From: Diphasiastrum complanatum
Lineage: Eukaryota; Streptophyta; Lycopodiopsida; Lycopodiales; Lycopodiaceae
Direction of reading: 5' to 3'
DNA: 64,000 bases
NCBI GenBank assembly: GCA_029204225.1
Contig: CM055106.1
Coordinates: forward strand, 2,042,738 to 2,106,737
The translations under genes were made by a program, and so were the position numbers. The notes below the pieces were generated by a model that saw only the letters and a list, made by a program, of their open reading frames with translations, did no database searches and was not told the DNA's origin. Shown here piece by piece: positions 47,948-58,359 of the stretch. Within the stretch, counting starts at the first letter, position 1. Each line of letters opens with the position of its first letter.

Positions 47948-48398
47948 TGTTGGATTTACTCCTTCTACTCTCCTAAATCCCATTTTTAATCTGCCTCCAT
48001 TCTTGATGCATATTTACTAACGTTGTCACGTAGCCTGCATATTTACACGCAAATTCGCACAGACGAACAAAGGGTGAAATAATCGCGAACATTGTGTTTT
48101 TACACAAGTTATGGGGACAGGCGAAAAGGGGACACTATCCTACAGAATGCCGAAGGTGCCCTAAAAGGTAAGGCACCTTGTAAATCTTATCCTAAGGCCA
48201 TTCGTAAGAGTGACCCACTTTTCACATCATCACCAACGTTCACTTCAGCACTGGCTGATGTCACACCCTTTTTATGATCACTCCATGCAGTTGCGCTAAT
48301 AGATTGGACAACGATTGCAGCCACCCACGATCTCCTACAGACAGCACATCCACTCTGTACTTTCACATCTGAACACCTGTAATATTATGTATATATAC
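47948..48398 (+). mobile_element. Copia-2 3' LTR, truncated
   Basis: A purine tract (aagaggggg, 47939-47947) precedes TGTTGGATTTACTCCTTC. By eye about 30 of 451 aligned bases differ from the 5' LTR, mostly transitions. It ends inside the TATA box (tatgtatatatac) and continues directly into the TACCAAAA-type repeat, so the R and U5 parts are lost. Confidence 0.85.
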
Positions 48399-49765
48399 TG
48401 TGTTGGTAAAACTCTTGAATACAAAAGAATGGTACTACAATAACTTATCGTGTACCAATTTTGATCCTCCTGACTACCAAATTAGGTTCTTTTATATTAA
48501 GTGTCTCATTTCTTTTACTGTTTAGACTTCTCGTGACCATATTTTACGCATAAAACTATAAAATTAGGTACTTTTTTTATTTGTGTTCGCAGCTTGCATA
48601 CAATCCTTTCTGGTCTTTTTGGTACTATTTTAGTATTGTTTACCAATTGGTGGAATCTAAGCTTTAGTTACTACCAATTTTACAAGATTTGTACTATTTT
48701 GTAATGTTTACGTGTTCCTAAAACTTTTGAGTATCAAAGATTGGTTCTATTTGAACCTATCGTGTAACAATTTTGATCCTCTAGACTACCAATTAAGGTT
48801 CTTGTACTTTCTGCATGTTTAGTACTTTGGTACCATAAGATGTTTTGATACTTTGGTACTACCTGTATATGATGCTTTGGTACTACTTGCAGATACTTTC
48901 TACTGTTCTGGTACTACCTGTGTATGATACTTTGGTACTACTTGTATATGATGCTTTGCTACTACCTATTTGTACTTTCTACTTGTAACACAATAAGACT
49001 TCTTGAATATAGATCAGTGGTAATGAGAATACTCCTCAAGTTCACTTTGAAGATGCTAACAATGACTTTAATGCAGAAGAAATCTTTAAGAAGTTTCGAG
49101 TGAACCAACACTGTATTGAGCTGCACCAGTGTCAGATACTAATTTTACAAATTTGGTATTATTTTTGTGTTGGTAAAACTCTTTACTATGAAAGATTCGT
49201 ACTAGAAGAACTTATCGTGAACCAATTCTGATCCTACTGACTACCAAATTAGGTCTTTTATAATAAGTGTCTCAGTTTTATTTTAAAATCTACCAAATAG
49301 GTACTATTTAGACTTCTCGTGACCATATTTTACGCATAAAACTACAAAAATTAGGTTTTTTTTTTAATTATATTTGTTTGTGTTTGCAGCTCGCATACAA
49401 TCCTTTGTGATATTCTTGGTACTATTTTAGTGTTGTTTATCAATTGGTGGAATCTAAGCTTTAGTTACTACCAATTTTACAAGATTTGACTATTTTTGTA
49501 ATGTTTACGTGTTTCTGAAACTTTAGAGTACCAAAGATTGGTACTATTTGAACCTATCGTGTAACAATTTTGATCCTCCAGACTACCAATTAAGATTATT
49601 GTACTTTCTGCATGTTTAGTACTTTTGTAATATAAGATGCTTTGTTAGTATTAGATGTTTTTATTCTTTGGTACTATAAGATGCTTTGGTACTTTGGACC
49701 TACCTGTTGGTATTTTCTACCACTCTGGTACTTTGTTGCTATAAGAAGCTTTTAAACAGCTCTTC
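48399..49765 (+). repeat. TTTGGTACTA-rich array, right copy
   Basis: Two diverged units of about 770 bp (from about 48401 and 49165). Each contains ggtaaaactctt, a gtaccaattttgatcct-like word, gactaccaaattaggt, then ggtactattttagt, accaattggtggaatctaag and a ctttggtactac-rich tail. Half-units are also related to each other (gatcctctagactaccaatt at 48775; gatcctccagactaccaatt at 49572). It is inverted relative to 39570-40275. Confidence 0.75.
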
Positions 49766-49834
49766 AACGTGCAATGTACTTTGGTAATTGTAATGTGCAG
49801 CAACAAAAGAAATTTGGTGAGAATTTTATTGCAA

Positions 49835-50010
49835 TGTGCACTGAAATTTTCTTTTCCATTTGATTTTTCTGGGATAAGAAGGACAAGTATTAGGTGCCCC
49901 TTCTTGATACGTAGCCCAGGGGGAATGTTGTAATTGACAAGGACAACCGGCCAAGTGGACCATGATGTGGAGCGCAATCCGAATGGATTCACACCATCCT
50001 GACAAAATTT
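49835..50010 (-). pseudogene. CACTA (En/Spm) tnp2 transposase fragment
   Basis: Minus strand reads FCQDGVNPFGLRSTSWSTWP, VVLVNYNIPPGLRIKKGHLI and LVLLIPEKSNGKENF. This is the tnp2 transposase signature of plant CACTA elements, which cut and paste DNA. Only about 55 residues remain. It lies directly beside the TTTGGTACTA array, which could be the element's subterminal repeat. Confidence 0.8.
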
Positions 50011-50689
50011 CCAGAATTCACAAGTGTGGGGAATGTCTACAAGTATGATGGATCTAATTAAGCTTTGTGATTAGCACAATAACCTGATTCTAGATTGATT
50101 AACAAGATCTAGTTCAGAAGATATGGCTTAACCACAATCTAGCATGCTAAGCATCTAAATATGATAGCAATAAATCAATAATGAGCAAAAGTACAAGATA
50201 TAAGTGTATTAGCATTAGCCTCAACATGAACTAGAGAGAGAAAGATAGAGAGATAACAAGCAAAAAATGTGTGGATCCAAAATGGCATGCGATAGCTACA
50301 AACCTTTGGTTCCTCATCATCAAATATGAGGAGAGCTACACATATTTATGGAGTTTGAGGTAGCTCGAGGTAGAACCACATCCATCCATCATTTAATGAC
50401 ATCTAAAGTGAAAACTAGAGTCTATGTGACATTTGTCACTTCTCATGCATGAAACTCTACCAACTTTTTTCAAGTGTGCTAGTTCTAACTAGAAATGTAC
50501 AAATCATCATGCATGTGTCCATTACACTTTGTGCATGCCTTGCATGTCACTATGGATCACTTACAATTAATCCATGTGAATTGCCACGAGTTTCTACAAG
50601 CATAATTTTGCTAATTCTATGTCTACAAACTATATGCAAGTTGTACTCATCATTATAGATGTGACATATCCATGTAGCTCGAGTTCTAT
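50011..50689. other. no gene recognised
   Basis: AT-rich DNA. The left end may be more decayed CACTA sequence; the right end approaches the gypsy protease fragment. Confidence 0.35.
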
Positions 50690-50880
50690 CTAGACCAAAC
50701 TTGGCATTTTGCATTTATGAACAACATACTTGCATGGTTTACGCTAGATCCAGAATCTATGGGTACATTATCTAAGATGCAGCCATTGATTACTACCTGA
50801 ATCTCAGGTTGACCTTCATTACTGTACTTAACTAGTCCTATGTTGACTAATGGTAACTTCGTTTTTCTTTTCTTTTTATT
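50690..50880 (-). pseudogene. Ty3/gypsy aspartic protease fragment
   Basis: Minus strand: KTKLPLVNIGLVKYSNEGQP, then EIQVVINGCILDNVPIDSGS with SVN. IDSGSSVN carries the catalytic Asp of the retropepsin fold, which matures the element's polyprotein. It lies 0.4 kb downstream (in minus sense) of a gag, in the expected order, and probably belongs to the same element. Sequence after VN is not readable. Confidence 0.7.
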
Positions 50881-51287
50881 TTTCAAAAATTGCTTAATTT
50901 CTTTTTTGTAATATTGATTATCATCTAATAACTATTTAAAAATTATATTGGGCATTCTGGAGACAAGGTCTTCTACTATATCATAAGAACGGTTTCTAAG
51001 TGGCAATGGATCTCTAAATATCTACTTATAACTGGATCTGAAAATGTTACTTTTTTAACTTTTCTAGTTTCTTTGTCTAAAAGCTTTTAAGCTTCTGAAC
51101 TGATATCAACATCATAATGTTTTTCAGTAGGCCTATCAAGGTCTAATTCTTTACTATTAGGAATTTTTACTAACTATTCTACAACCTCACTTTTTCTATC
51201 ACATTTTTCGCGGTTTTAGCAATTTTCGTCTTAGTTTTCTTTTTATCTATAAGAGTTAAAGAATCTTTACTACTTCTAGTAGTTACT

Positions 51288-52605
51288 TTATTTATTTCTA
51301 CATCTAAATTTGGCCATTGATGATCTAGGCGAGTTTAGAAACCTTGGTTTAGACCGCGGTTGTTGTGGTTGAGGACATTCAGTAGTGACATGCCTTTCGT
51401 CTTTACAGTTAGCGCAGAGCGGCACATATCCTATTGACCTCCTAGGTTCAGGGCAATCAGGCGAATAGTGACCTAGGGCTCCGCAATTGTAGCACGAACC
51501 CCTTACTCTGGGTGGTGGAGTGGAATCTCGTGTCCCGCCCCTACACAAAATAGCGTCCTGTTGACCAGTACATTGTTTTGGTATAATGGTTTTTTGGTTA
51601 GTAGGAGTTGCAGTATAAGCTACCTCCTCATGATTAGTAATCAAATAGAGGAATAATTCCTCTTCTAAATAGTTAGTCTGTAAACTGGGATAGTTGGTCT
51701 TAGAATGAGCTTCCTTCCCACAAGCGGTACACCAAACATTGGTGTTAAGCTTTGCTTTCTTTCGCTTGGCTTTAACATCAGACATTTGGACCTTTAAATC
51801 ACCCATTTCTTTTGCTAACATCTCAACACTTTTTCTTAATAGATCCATCTTTTCGAATTTCTCCATTCTTTTCTTCCTATCTGAGTTCCTATTCTTGGAT
51901 TTCCTATAAGAAGATTCTTCTTCTGATGAAGAAGAATAAGATGAATACTTTGAGGATTCTTCCTCATCCGTTGAATTAGATTATGATTCAGACTCAATAG
52001 ATGATTCAAATTCTTCTGTACGTTTCTATTTGTGTTTTTTTACTACTTTTTCTTTCATTTCTTTGTCTAGGAGAAATTCGAAAAGTTTCGTAATTCTCGG
52101 CAGAGGCGATGACATCTTTCAAAGAAGTCATTAGACCCTGTCGACAATAATGATCCATTTTCTTAGGCAAACCGCCCAAGAACCATTCATTTTGAATAGG
52201 AACCGAATATTGGGCTCCTAACTTTCCTATTAAATTTTTAACTCTACGAGTATACTTTCTAAGTGATTTCTTCGATTTTTTCTCAACATAATTAAGCCAA
52301 GCCAACAATCTAGTGGAATATCCTATCTCCCTAAGCTGTTTAAGGAATGCTGCTTTTAAAGCGTTCCATGTATTAACCATTTTTGATACTAATTGACTAT
52401 ACCAAATCCTATCCTGCTTTTGCAGAAGACCTAGCAAAATTCTAACTTTGTCCTCGTCCGTATGTTCTTTATTTGCCATGGTAATGGATTCAAACTGCGA
52501 CAAATAACTATCTGCATCTTCAGGTGATGATCCCTTAAAGAAATCATATTTGATTTTTGTAGATGTAGGTGGTGATGAGTTAGCCATATTATCGGATGGT
52601 GGCAA
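51288..52605 (-). pseudogene. Ty3/gypsy gag with three zinc knuckles
   Basis: From about 52587 (MANSSPPTSTKIKYDFFKGS) the capsid core follows: EDADSYLSQFESITMANKEH, RIWYSQLVSKMVNTWNALKA, RKYTRRVKNLIGKLGAQY, EWFLGGLPKKMDHYCRQG. An acidic Ser/Glu-rich linker (about 52000-51880) has a stop and a frame change. The last part (51866-51288) has CTACGKEAHSKTNYP (last Cys replaced), CYNCGALGHYSPDC and CANCKDERHVTTEC. The first knuckle is thus degenerate. Gag packages the element RNA. The N-terminus abuts a copia fragment at about 52610. Confidence 0.82.
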
Positions 52606-52611
52606 ACTAGG

Positions 52612-53190
52612 TGAACTTGGAGGATGCCTCTAATTGCTTTAAGAAGAAAAACCAACTCAAGCAAGCAAATCTCTCCAAAGAGATTGAAGAAGATTTTGTT
52701 CCAAGTGATGGAGAAGGATCACTCATGGTGTCCAGTTTCTCTACATCACCTTTCAAGAAAGATGGAGCTTGGTACATAGATAGTGGAGCTCCTTCACATA
52801 TGTGCTATTCAAAGGAGTCTTTTGACTCAATTGTACCTTACAAAAAGGACTTAAGAGATCTATTTACACTGCTAATGATCATGAATGCTCTATAGAAGGA
52901 ATTGGCAACGTTCTATTGAAACTTGCTTCTTCAAAAGTTCTTGCACTTTCTAATGTTCTTTTCATTTCAAAACTTACAAAGAACTTGATTAGTGTGGGAA
53001 AATTGCTTGATAATGGTTGTGATGTAAAGTTCAACCCCAATACTTGCTTTATCAAGAAAAATAATGAGGTCCTAGCTGATGGATCTAGATATGGTGGAAT
53101 ATGCAAGTTGAATTCTTATGAGAATGCAAACCTTTGTGAAGTTGTTTTTTTATCTAAGGAGGAGTTGTGGCATCGGTATTCGAAGTATGC
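52612..53190 (+). pseudogene. copia gag-protease fragment between two gypsy gags
   Basis: Plus strand: ASNCFKKKNQLKQANLSKEI (end of a zinc-knuckle region), then WYIDSGAPSHMCYSKESF with the protease DSG, and after a frame change VLFISKLTKNLISVGKLLDN, CFIKKNNEVLADGS and ELWHR, the start of the integrase zinc region. It is clearly related to the same part of Copia-3 (60470-61020). Both edges are abrupt junctions to minus-strand gypsy sequence. Confidence 0.8.
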
Positions 53191-54819
53191 ATCAGTCTGA
53201 CGACTTTCCTCAGTAGTCAATATCATAGATTCAAGACAAGGCTTTATTATTATAGGTTCTGGTTCTTGCTGTGCAATTGGCCATTTTGGGCTTGGATTCC
53301 TTGAATTTGGCCGTCTAAGTAATGTTATGTCCTGATGTAGCTTTGTGGTGGCCGGATGTTGAGTGGAACATTCCGACTGTGGTTGGATCTTGCTTATGAT
53401 TGGCGTTGAAATCAGAGGATAAAATCCCACCTTAGTCTTTCCTTTCTCAATGGACTGCTCTCTTGAAGGTGGTACAGATGGATCGTTGCGTTGACTGGTA
53501 GTCAGTTTGCCTTCAAGTTGCATGGTTGACGTGAGGCCCCTTTCTGATTAATCCACCAGAAAATGTTGCAGCATTTGTTTAATGAGGCTTGGTAGAATCT
53601 GCTGGATTGCATCTGTTGCCAATTTCTTGACTTCTTCCGCTACCCCTAGTTGGCTAGATTTTACCCACTCTGTCTTCTGTGGTGTTGGTGATTCATGTGT
53701 GGCCGTGTCAACTTGTTTCTGGATCTTTCTCTCATTCCTTCCATCCGCATCTGCTTCGTAACCAAGTGGCACTAGAAGTTTGCGTTTGTAGTGCAACTTC
53801 TCGGTTGGTGGATTTGCATGGTCATGCATAGGTTGCCGATTCAAATAGGTAGGAGTCATAACTGCTTTTCTTGGATCTCTTAGTGGACAATCACGACATG
53901 GGTGATTGATGCCGCATTGTTCACACCAAGTATAGAAGGAGGACAAATCATTTCGGTGTGGGCATTCTAATCTACGATGTTTACCTCCACATCCGAAACA
54001 CCATACGGTGTGTAAGATTTCGTCACCTCTCAATTGATGCACGTACACCGGTATCAGGTCTCCTTTGATCCCTTCCACGAAATATAGTGGTGAACCAGTT
54101 TGAACTTCCCGTGCCTGGGATGGTCTGCTCGTTGATACAACCAATACTTCCACCGAACCTTGCCTAGCCACTAGAGAAGATTCTAAAAGTCCTGAAACCG
54201 ATCCATTTTCTTTGGAGGAGCGATCTGATGGCAAGCTAGATGGCATAGATGAGGATTTTGTTGATTGATTTCCACTCTCCAGAATTCCCTTATTGGATTG
54301 ATTTCGTAATCTTGGATTCCGAACTGGACATTGAGGTGTTGGATGTTTTCCAAAACAATAATGGCACTGGTCCAGTGGTCGGATCTTCCGATTGGTAATT
54401 TGTGGTTCTGGGAGGTAATCAAATTGACTGCACATCTCATCGGTGTCACTGACAACTTGCATCTGATCGTCCGTGTTGCTAGTACTTTGGCTAGCATTGT
54501 CTGTGACATCTTGTGGATTAGATTCTCTATCATCCCTGATTGTTTGAATGTTGGATATGGGCTGTGATGGTGTGTGCGAGATCTGTGCTTCTGCAATAGC
54601 AGCTACCTTACAGAGTTCGTTAGGATTGGTATATGATGTATAGGGTGACATACCAATCTTGATCTCGTGCGGTAATCTGGCATAGAAAAATGCCATTTTG
54701 TGGTGACTAAGAAGACTAGAATTCCAATCTCCCACCATCTTGGCAAATCATGCAGTGTAGCCCTTGAGAGTTTCTCCGAAAAGCATCGAGATTTGGGCAA
54801 GCTGCTCATAAATTGCCAT
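53190..54819 (-). pseudogene. gypsy Gag-like ORF with three CCHC-like motifs
   Basis: ATG 54819 (minus) gives MAIYEQLAQISMLFGETLKG and a TGA. From 54738 a 396-codon frame follows without a stop: KMAFFYARLPHEIKIGMSPY, CHYCFGKHPTPQCP, CFGCGGKHRRLECP, CEQCGINHPCRDCP, then a basic stretch (YKRKLLVPLG) and a Leu-rich helix (IQQILPSLIKQMLQHF), stopping at 53548. A second frame (53523-53190, Pro/Ser/Gln-rich) may be its continuation. Three Cys-His clusters and a capsid-like RLPHEI segment support a nucleocapsid protein, but the order and long spacers are unusual for gypsy Gag. A captured host zinc-finger gene is the alternative. Confidence 0.55.
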
Positions 54820-55890
54820 GGTCTGCTGTGTGCAAGATGAAGATGATATGGAGTGGTGTGGTGATGTACGAGAGAGAGATTGGGGGATGCAGTTTTTGAA
54901 ATGTATATGAGGGAATTGATGATGAGGAGATGAAAGAAGAAAAGAAAAAGCAGAAATATTCCTCAGTCTAGAATAGTTACGGTTTGGGCAAGGGTAGATT
55001 TTATAAATAAATTCAATTATGCCCTTTCCGCGAAGGTCTTATGACGAGGGATGATAATTGGAAAAGTACTTATGTAGGTTTTTTTTGGGCAAAGGGTTAG
55101 TTTTGCTTCAAAAAACTACTTTTCGGCACCTCTCCACAAGTTTATAGAAGGATTTTTCAATACCAACTATAACTCGTTTTAGCCTTGGCAGTCTTGGGAG
55201 GAGTCTATCAAAGATAAAGTCACTCACCAAAGAGGCTTGGGCTAAAAATTATTATAATATTTTTTATAGAAAAGGCCTTCGACAGTCGTGGGAGGAGCTA
55301 TCAGAGATAGGGTCACTTCCCAATGAGGCTAATGGCCCAATTCGTATTTTTATTTTTATTTTTATAGAAAAATAAACCTTTGCATATTTCTCTGTGTCCT
55401 GGTCTTAGTGAGACTAAGATGGAACTTCAGAGGCCTCTACAAAAGTTTGTTGTTTTTTTTTTTTTTTTTTTTTTTTTTTGAAACAAACTCTTGCAGATTT
55501 TTCTGTGTCCTAGTCTTAGTGAGACTAAGATGGAACTTCAGAGGCCTTTACAAAAGTTTGTTATTTATTTATTTTTTTGTTTTTTGATTGACAACAAACC
55601 CTTGCAGATTTCTCTGTGTCCTGGTCCTAGTGAGACTAAGATGGAACTTTAGAGGCCTTTACAAAAGTTTGTTATATATATATATATATATATTTAAAAG
55701 AAGAGACTACAGTAAAAAAAAAATAGCGAGGGTAACTAGATCGTCAAAAGTTAAGGTTTAAAAAACATAGCAGATGAAATGAAATGAAAAACACAACTCC
55801 GAAGAAGGTCTCAAAGATAACGTAAAAGGAGAAGGAAAATACTAAAATTAAAAAAAAAAAATTTAGAGGCGAGAAGAAGAGAAGGAATGG
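54820..55890 (-). other. gypsy leader with tandem repeats
   Basis: In minus sense this lies between the primer site and the ORF start at 54819. It contains a duplicated unit of about 100 bp (cagtcttgggaggagtctatc at about 55189 and cagtcgtgggaggagctatc at about 55291), then three units of about 110 bp at 55375-55675, a poly(T) run (about 55450-55480) and a TA run (about 55674-55692). No protein-like frame is seen. Confidence 0.5.
55375..55675. repeat. three tandem units with a conserved hairpin
   Basis: Each unit contains gtgtcctggtcttagtgaga or a close variant, then ctaagatggaac, gaggcctytacaaaagtttg and a T-rich tail. TCTTAGT-GAG-ACTAAGA is a perfect 7-bp stem with a 3-base loop in units 1 and 2 (about 55402 and 55515); unit 3 has one change (tcctagt). 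Confidence 0.75.
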
Positions 55891-57225
55891 TATACGCAGG
55901 AGTATGAAAAACGCAGTTTGGGATGCCGGTTTTCTGGAGTGTGACAATGAGGGAAAGGAGAAGGGGACGGAGCAGCGAACAGAGGGGAAGAGAGCGGGAG
56001 CGAAGCAAGCAGCCGAGGAGCAGGGACGGAGCAGACGAGCAGGGAGGCGAAGCGAGGTAGGAGCGGACAAGAGCAGAAGGAAGGAGCAGCAAGCGAGTAG
56101 AGAGGAGGAAGGGAAGTGAAGCAGCGAGAGCAGCAGGAGAACGAGAGTGAAGGGGGCGGGTGAGCAGCAGGGAGGTGAGTGGAGGAGCAGGGGAAGGGAT
56201 CGGAGCAACAAGGAGGCAGGAAATTGCAACAGGAGCAAGGGGTGGCGAAGGGAGCGGACAGGGGGATGGATTAGAGGAGAGCGAAAGGGAGCGAAGGAGT
56301 AGGGAGGAGCAGGACGAGCCGGGAGGGTGGGAGAAGGGGGAGGGGAGAGCAGTACCGAGGGAGGGAGTGGAGTAGGAAGGGAAGGGGCAGCAGACGAGGG
56401 AGGAAGCGGCGGAGCAGAAGGAGAGAGCGGAGTAGCAGACAAGCAGGGAAGGGCAGCAAGCGAGAAAGGGGGCGGAGGATCAGGCAAGCAGGGAAATCGC
56501 AGTAGGAGCAGCGGTGGAGCGAGCAGCAGACAAGAGCAGAGGTGGAGCGAGCAGGGATGAGCAGCGATGAAGGAGGGGGAGCGAGCAGGGACGAGCAGCG
56601 GGGAAGAGGAAGGAGCGGAGGAGTAGGGAGGGAGAAAGGGGTGGGAGAAATAGCAAGCAGGGGGGAAGTGGAGGAGAGAGGGGAGCAGATTAGCAGAGAT
56701 AGGGGAAGGGAGCGAGAGAGAGCAGGGGAGGGAGTTGATGCGAGCAGGGGGGAAGCAGAGGAGAGAGGGGAAGGGATAGGGGAGGGGAGTGAAGTGAGCA
56801 GGGGGAAAGCGGAGGAGAGAGGGGAGCAGGCATGGATCGGAGAGAGCGGGAGAGAGTGAAGGAGTAGGGACGAGCAGGGAAGGAGCAGAGCTATGGGAGG
56901 GAGCAGCAGCGTGCAGCAGAGGGGGGAGGGGATCGAGCAAGTAGAAGGTGGGATGAAGGGAGGTGGAGCGAGCAGCGTACAACAAACGAGGGGGGAAGCG
57001 AGCAGGGAGAAGGGAGAAGGGAGAAGCGAGGGAGGTGAAGGGGGAAGTGAGGAGGAAGGTAGCGAGGGGAGCGAGACATGAAGGGGGACATCGAGGAGAA
57101 AGGTAGCGAGGGGGGCGGGAGCAAGGAGGATGGAAGGAAGGGAGCGATGAGAGGGAACAAGGCAGGGAGCGTGAAGGGGGTGGTGAAGGGAGGGGAAGCA
57201 AAGAGAGAGGGGTAGAAAAGAGAGA
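55891..57225. repeat. 1.3-kb purine-rich / pyrimidine-rich tract
   Basis: The plus strand is almost only G and A with scattered C (gagcagggacgagcag-, ggaggagcaggg- and gagcgagcaggg-like words repeated many times) and almost no T. A 485-codon minus-strand frame (57201-55744; Pro, Ser, Leu, Phe-rich) is open simply because pyrimidine-rich codons cannot form stops. The tract lies in the leader of the minus-strand gypsy element and is best read as an expanded low-complexity minisatellite. Confidence 0.8.
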
Positions 57226-57492
57226 GATTTATTTATTTATTTATTTTTATTTTTTTAAAAGGAGGGTTGATCCATATCAAAATTGAGATTACGGCAATAA
57301 AAAATACTGAGCAATTTGAAAAAATCTGACACAATATATAGCTTAAAAAAAACAAAATTAATCCCTTGAGGGCTTGGATTTTTTGTAATGGACTTGGAAG
57401 ATTCCAAAGAATGGGGAAAAAGAGGAGGTGAGGGGAGGAAGTAGAGAAGAGTGGAAAAAGAAAAGCAGCTATGCAGTGAGCAACGTTGGCGC

Positions 57493-57512
57493 TCCCCGAC
57501 AACGACGCCAAT
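57493..57512 (-). other. gypsy primer binding site, minus strand
   Basis: Minus strand reads TTGGCGTCGTTGTCGGGGAG, one base different in its core from the plus-strand site at 24967. It faces the leader and gag-like ORF to its left. Confidence 0.8.
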
Positions 57513-57712
57513 TGTAGTCTGTCGTAGTATAGAGGTCCGTTCACTGGGAGCCGCCTGTGCACACCTGCATAGCAAGAGAGAGAGAAGGGAGATAGAGAGG
57601 AAGGAGTGATGAGAGAGAGGAGAGAGAGTTTAGAGAGAGGAGAGAGCTCACCAAGGATGGTTGGGGCTATAGGGGCTCGAGCGTCTACCCATAGCTATGC
57701 ACCAATCAACCT

Positions 57713-57778
<66 letters not shown>

Positions 57779-57900
57779 GAGAAGAGATTTCACCATTCTT
57801 TGATCTAGCTAGAACCTTAAGCTATAGCAAGAGATTAAAAGATGGAAGTGGTGTGCTAAAGTAGGAATCTTGCTAATATGTTTCCTAGATTTATTTTAGT
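57513..57900 (-). mobile_element. gypsy 5' LTR with (GA)n (outer border unknown)
   Basis: In minus sense the LTR ends GACTACA next to the primer site. It contains a GA run at 57715-57774 and short gagagag patches before it. The outer (TG) end is not visible; the inverted-repeat arm begins near 57900. Confidence 0.5.
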
Positions 57901-57902
57901 GT

Positions 57903-58335
57903 GTGGATGGTTCTTCTGAAAACAATAATGGGAAAACTTCTAGCCATTAGTTTCTTATTATTTCATTGGAAGGATACGACTTCTAGGCAATTGACTTACA
58001 AAAAAATGAATGAACTTTGGAGCATGGGTGGAAAAGTTTGTACAATGCAAGAAGAATGTTGAGAGTGGTGACATGTCGAGAAAGATAAGTGTGCCACTCA
58101 CACTAACAAAACTTTTGGTAATGAAAAAATTTCATCTTTCAAGGCATCAAGATAATCAAGTAAGAACATTACTAAGTATTTGTGGATGGTTCTTCTAAAA
58201 ACAATAATGAGAAAGCGTCTAGCCATTAGTTTATTATTATTTCATTGGAAGGATACGACTTCTAGGCAATTGAGGTACAAAGAAACGGACGAATTTTGGA
58301 GCATGGATGTAAAAGTTTGTACATGGCAAGATAAC
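57903..58335 (+). repeat. left arm of inverted repeat (about 270-bp units)
   Basis: The arm has an A-B-A order. Unit A (ggttcttctgaaaacaataa... to ...ctaggcaattgacttacaaa) is at about 57908-58005 and again at 58178-58330; unit B (atgaactttggagcatgggt... to ...tcatctttcaaggcatcaag) is at about 58008-58155. The same units lie inverted at 59275-59770. B is open for about 50 codons (FGAWVEKFVQCKKNVESGDM), perhaps from a copia gag start. Confidence 0.8.
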
Positions 58336-58359
58336 TGTCTATGAGGTTGGCCTTCGTTT

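Noticed and set aside
55744-57201. 485-codon minus-strand ORF, Pro/Ser/Leu-rich
   Set aside because: It lies in a purine-only tract whose complement cannot easily form stop codons; the composition is low complexity with no domain, and it sits in a retroelement leader.
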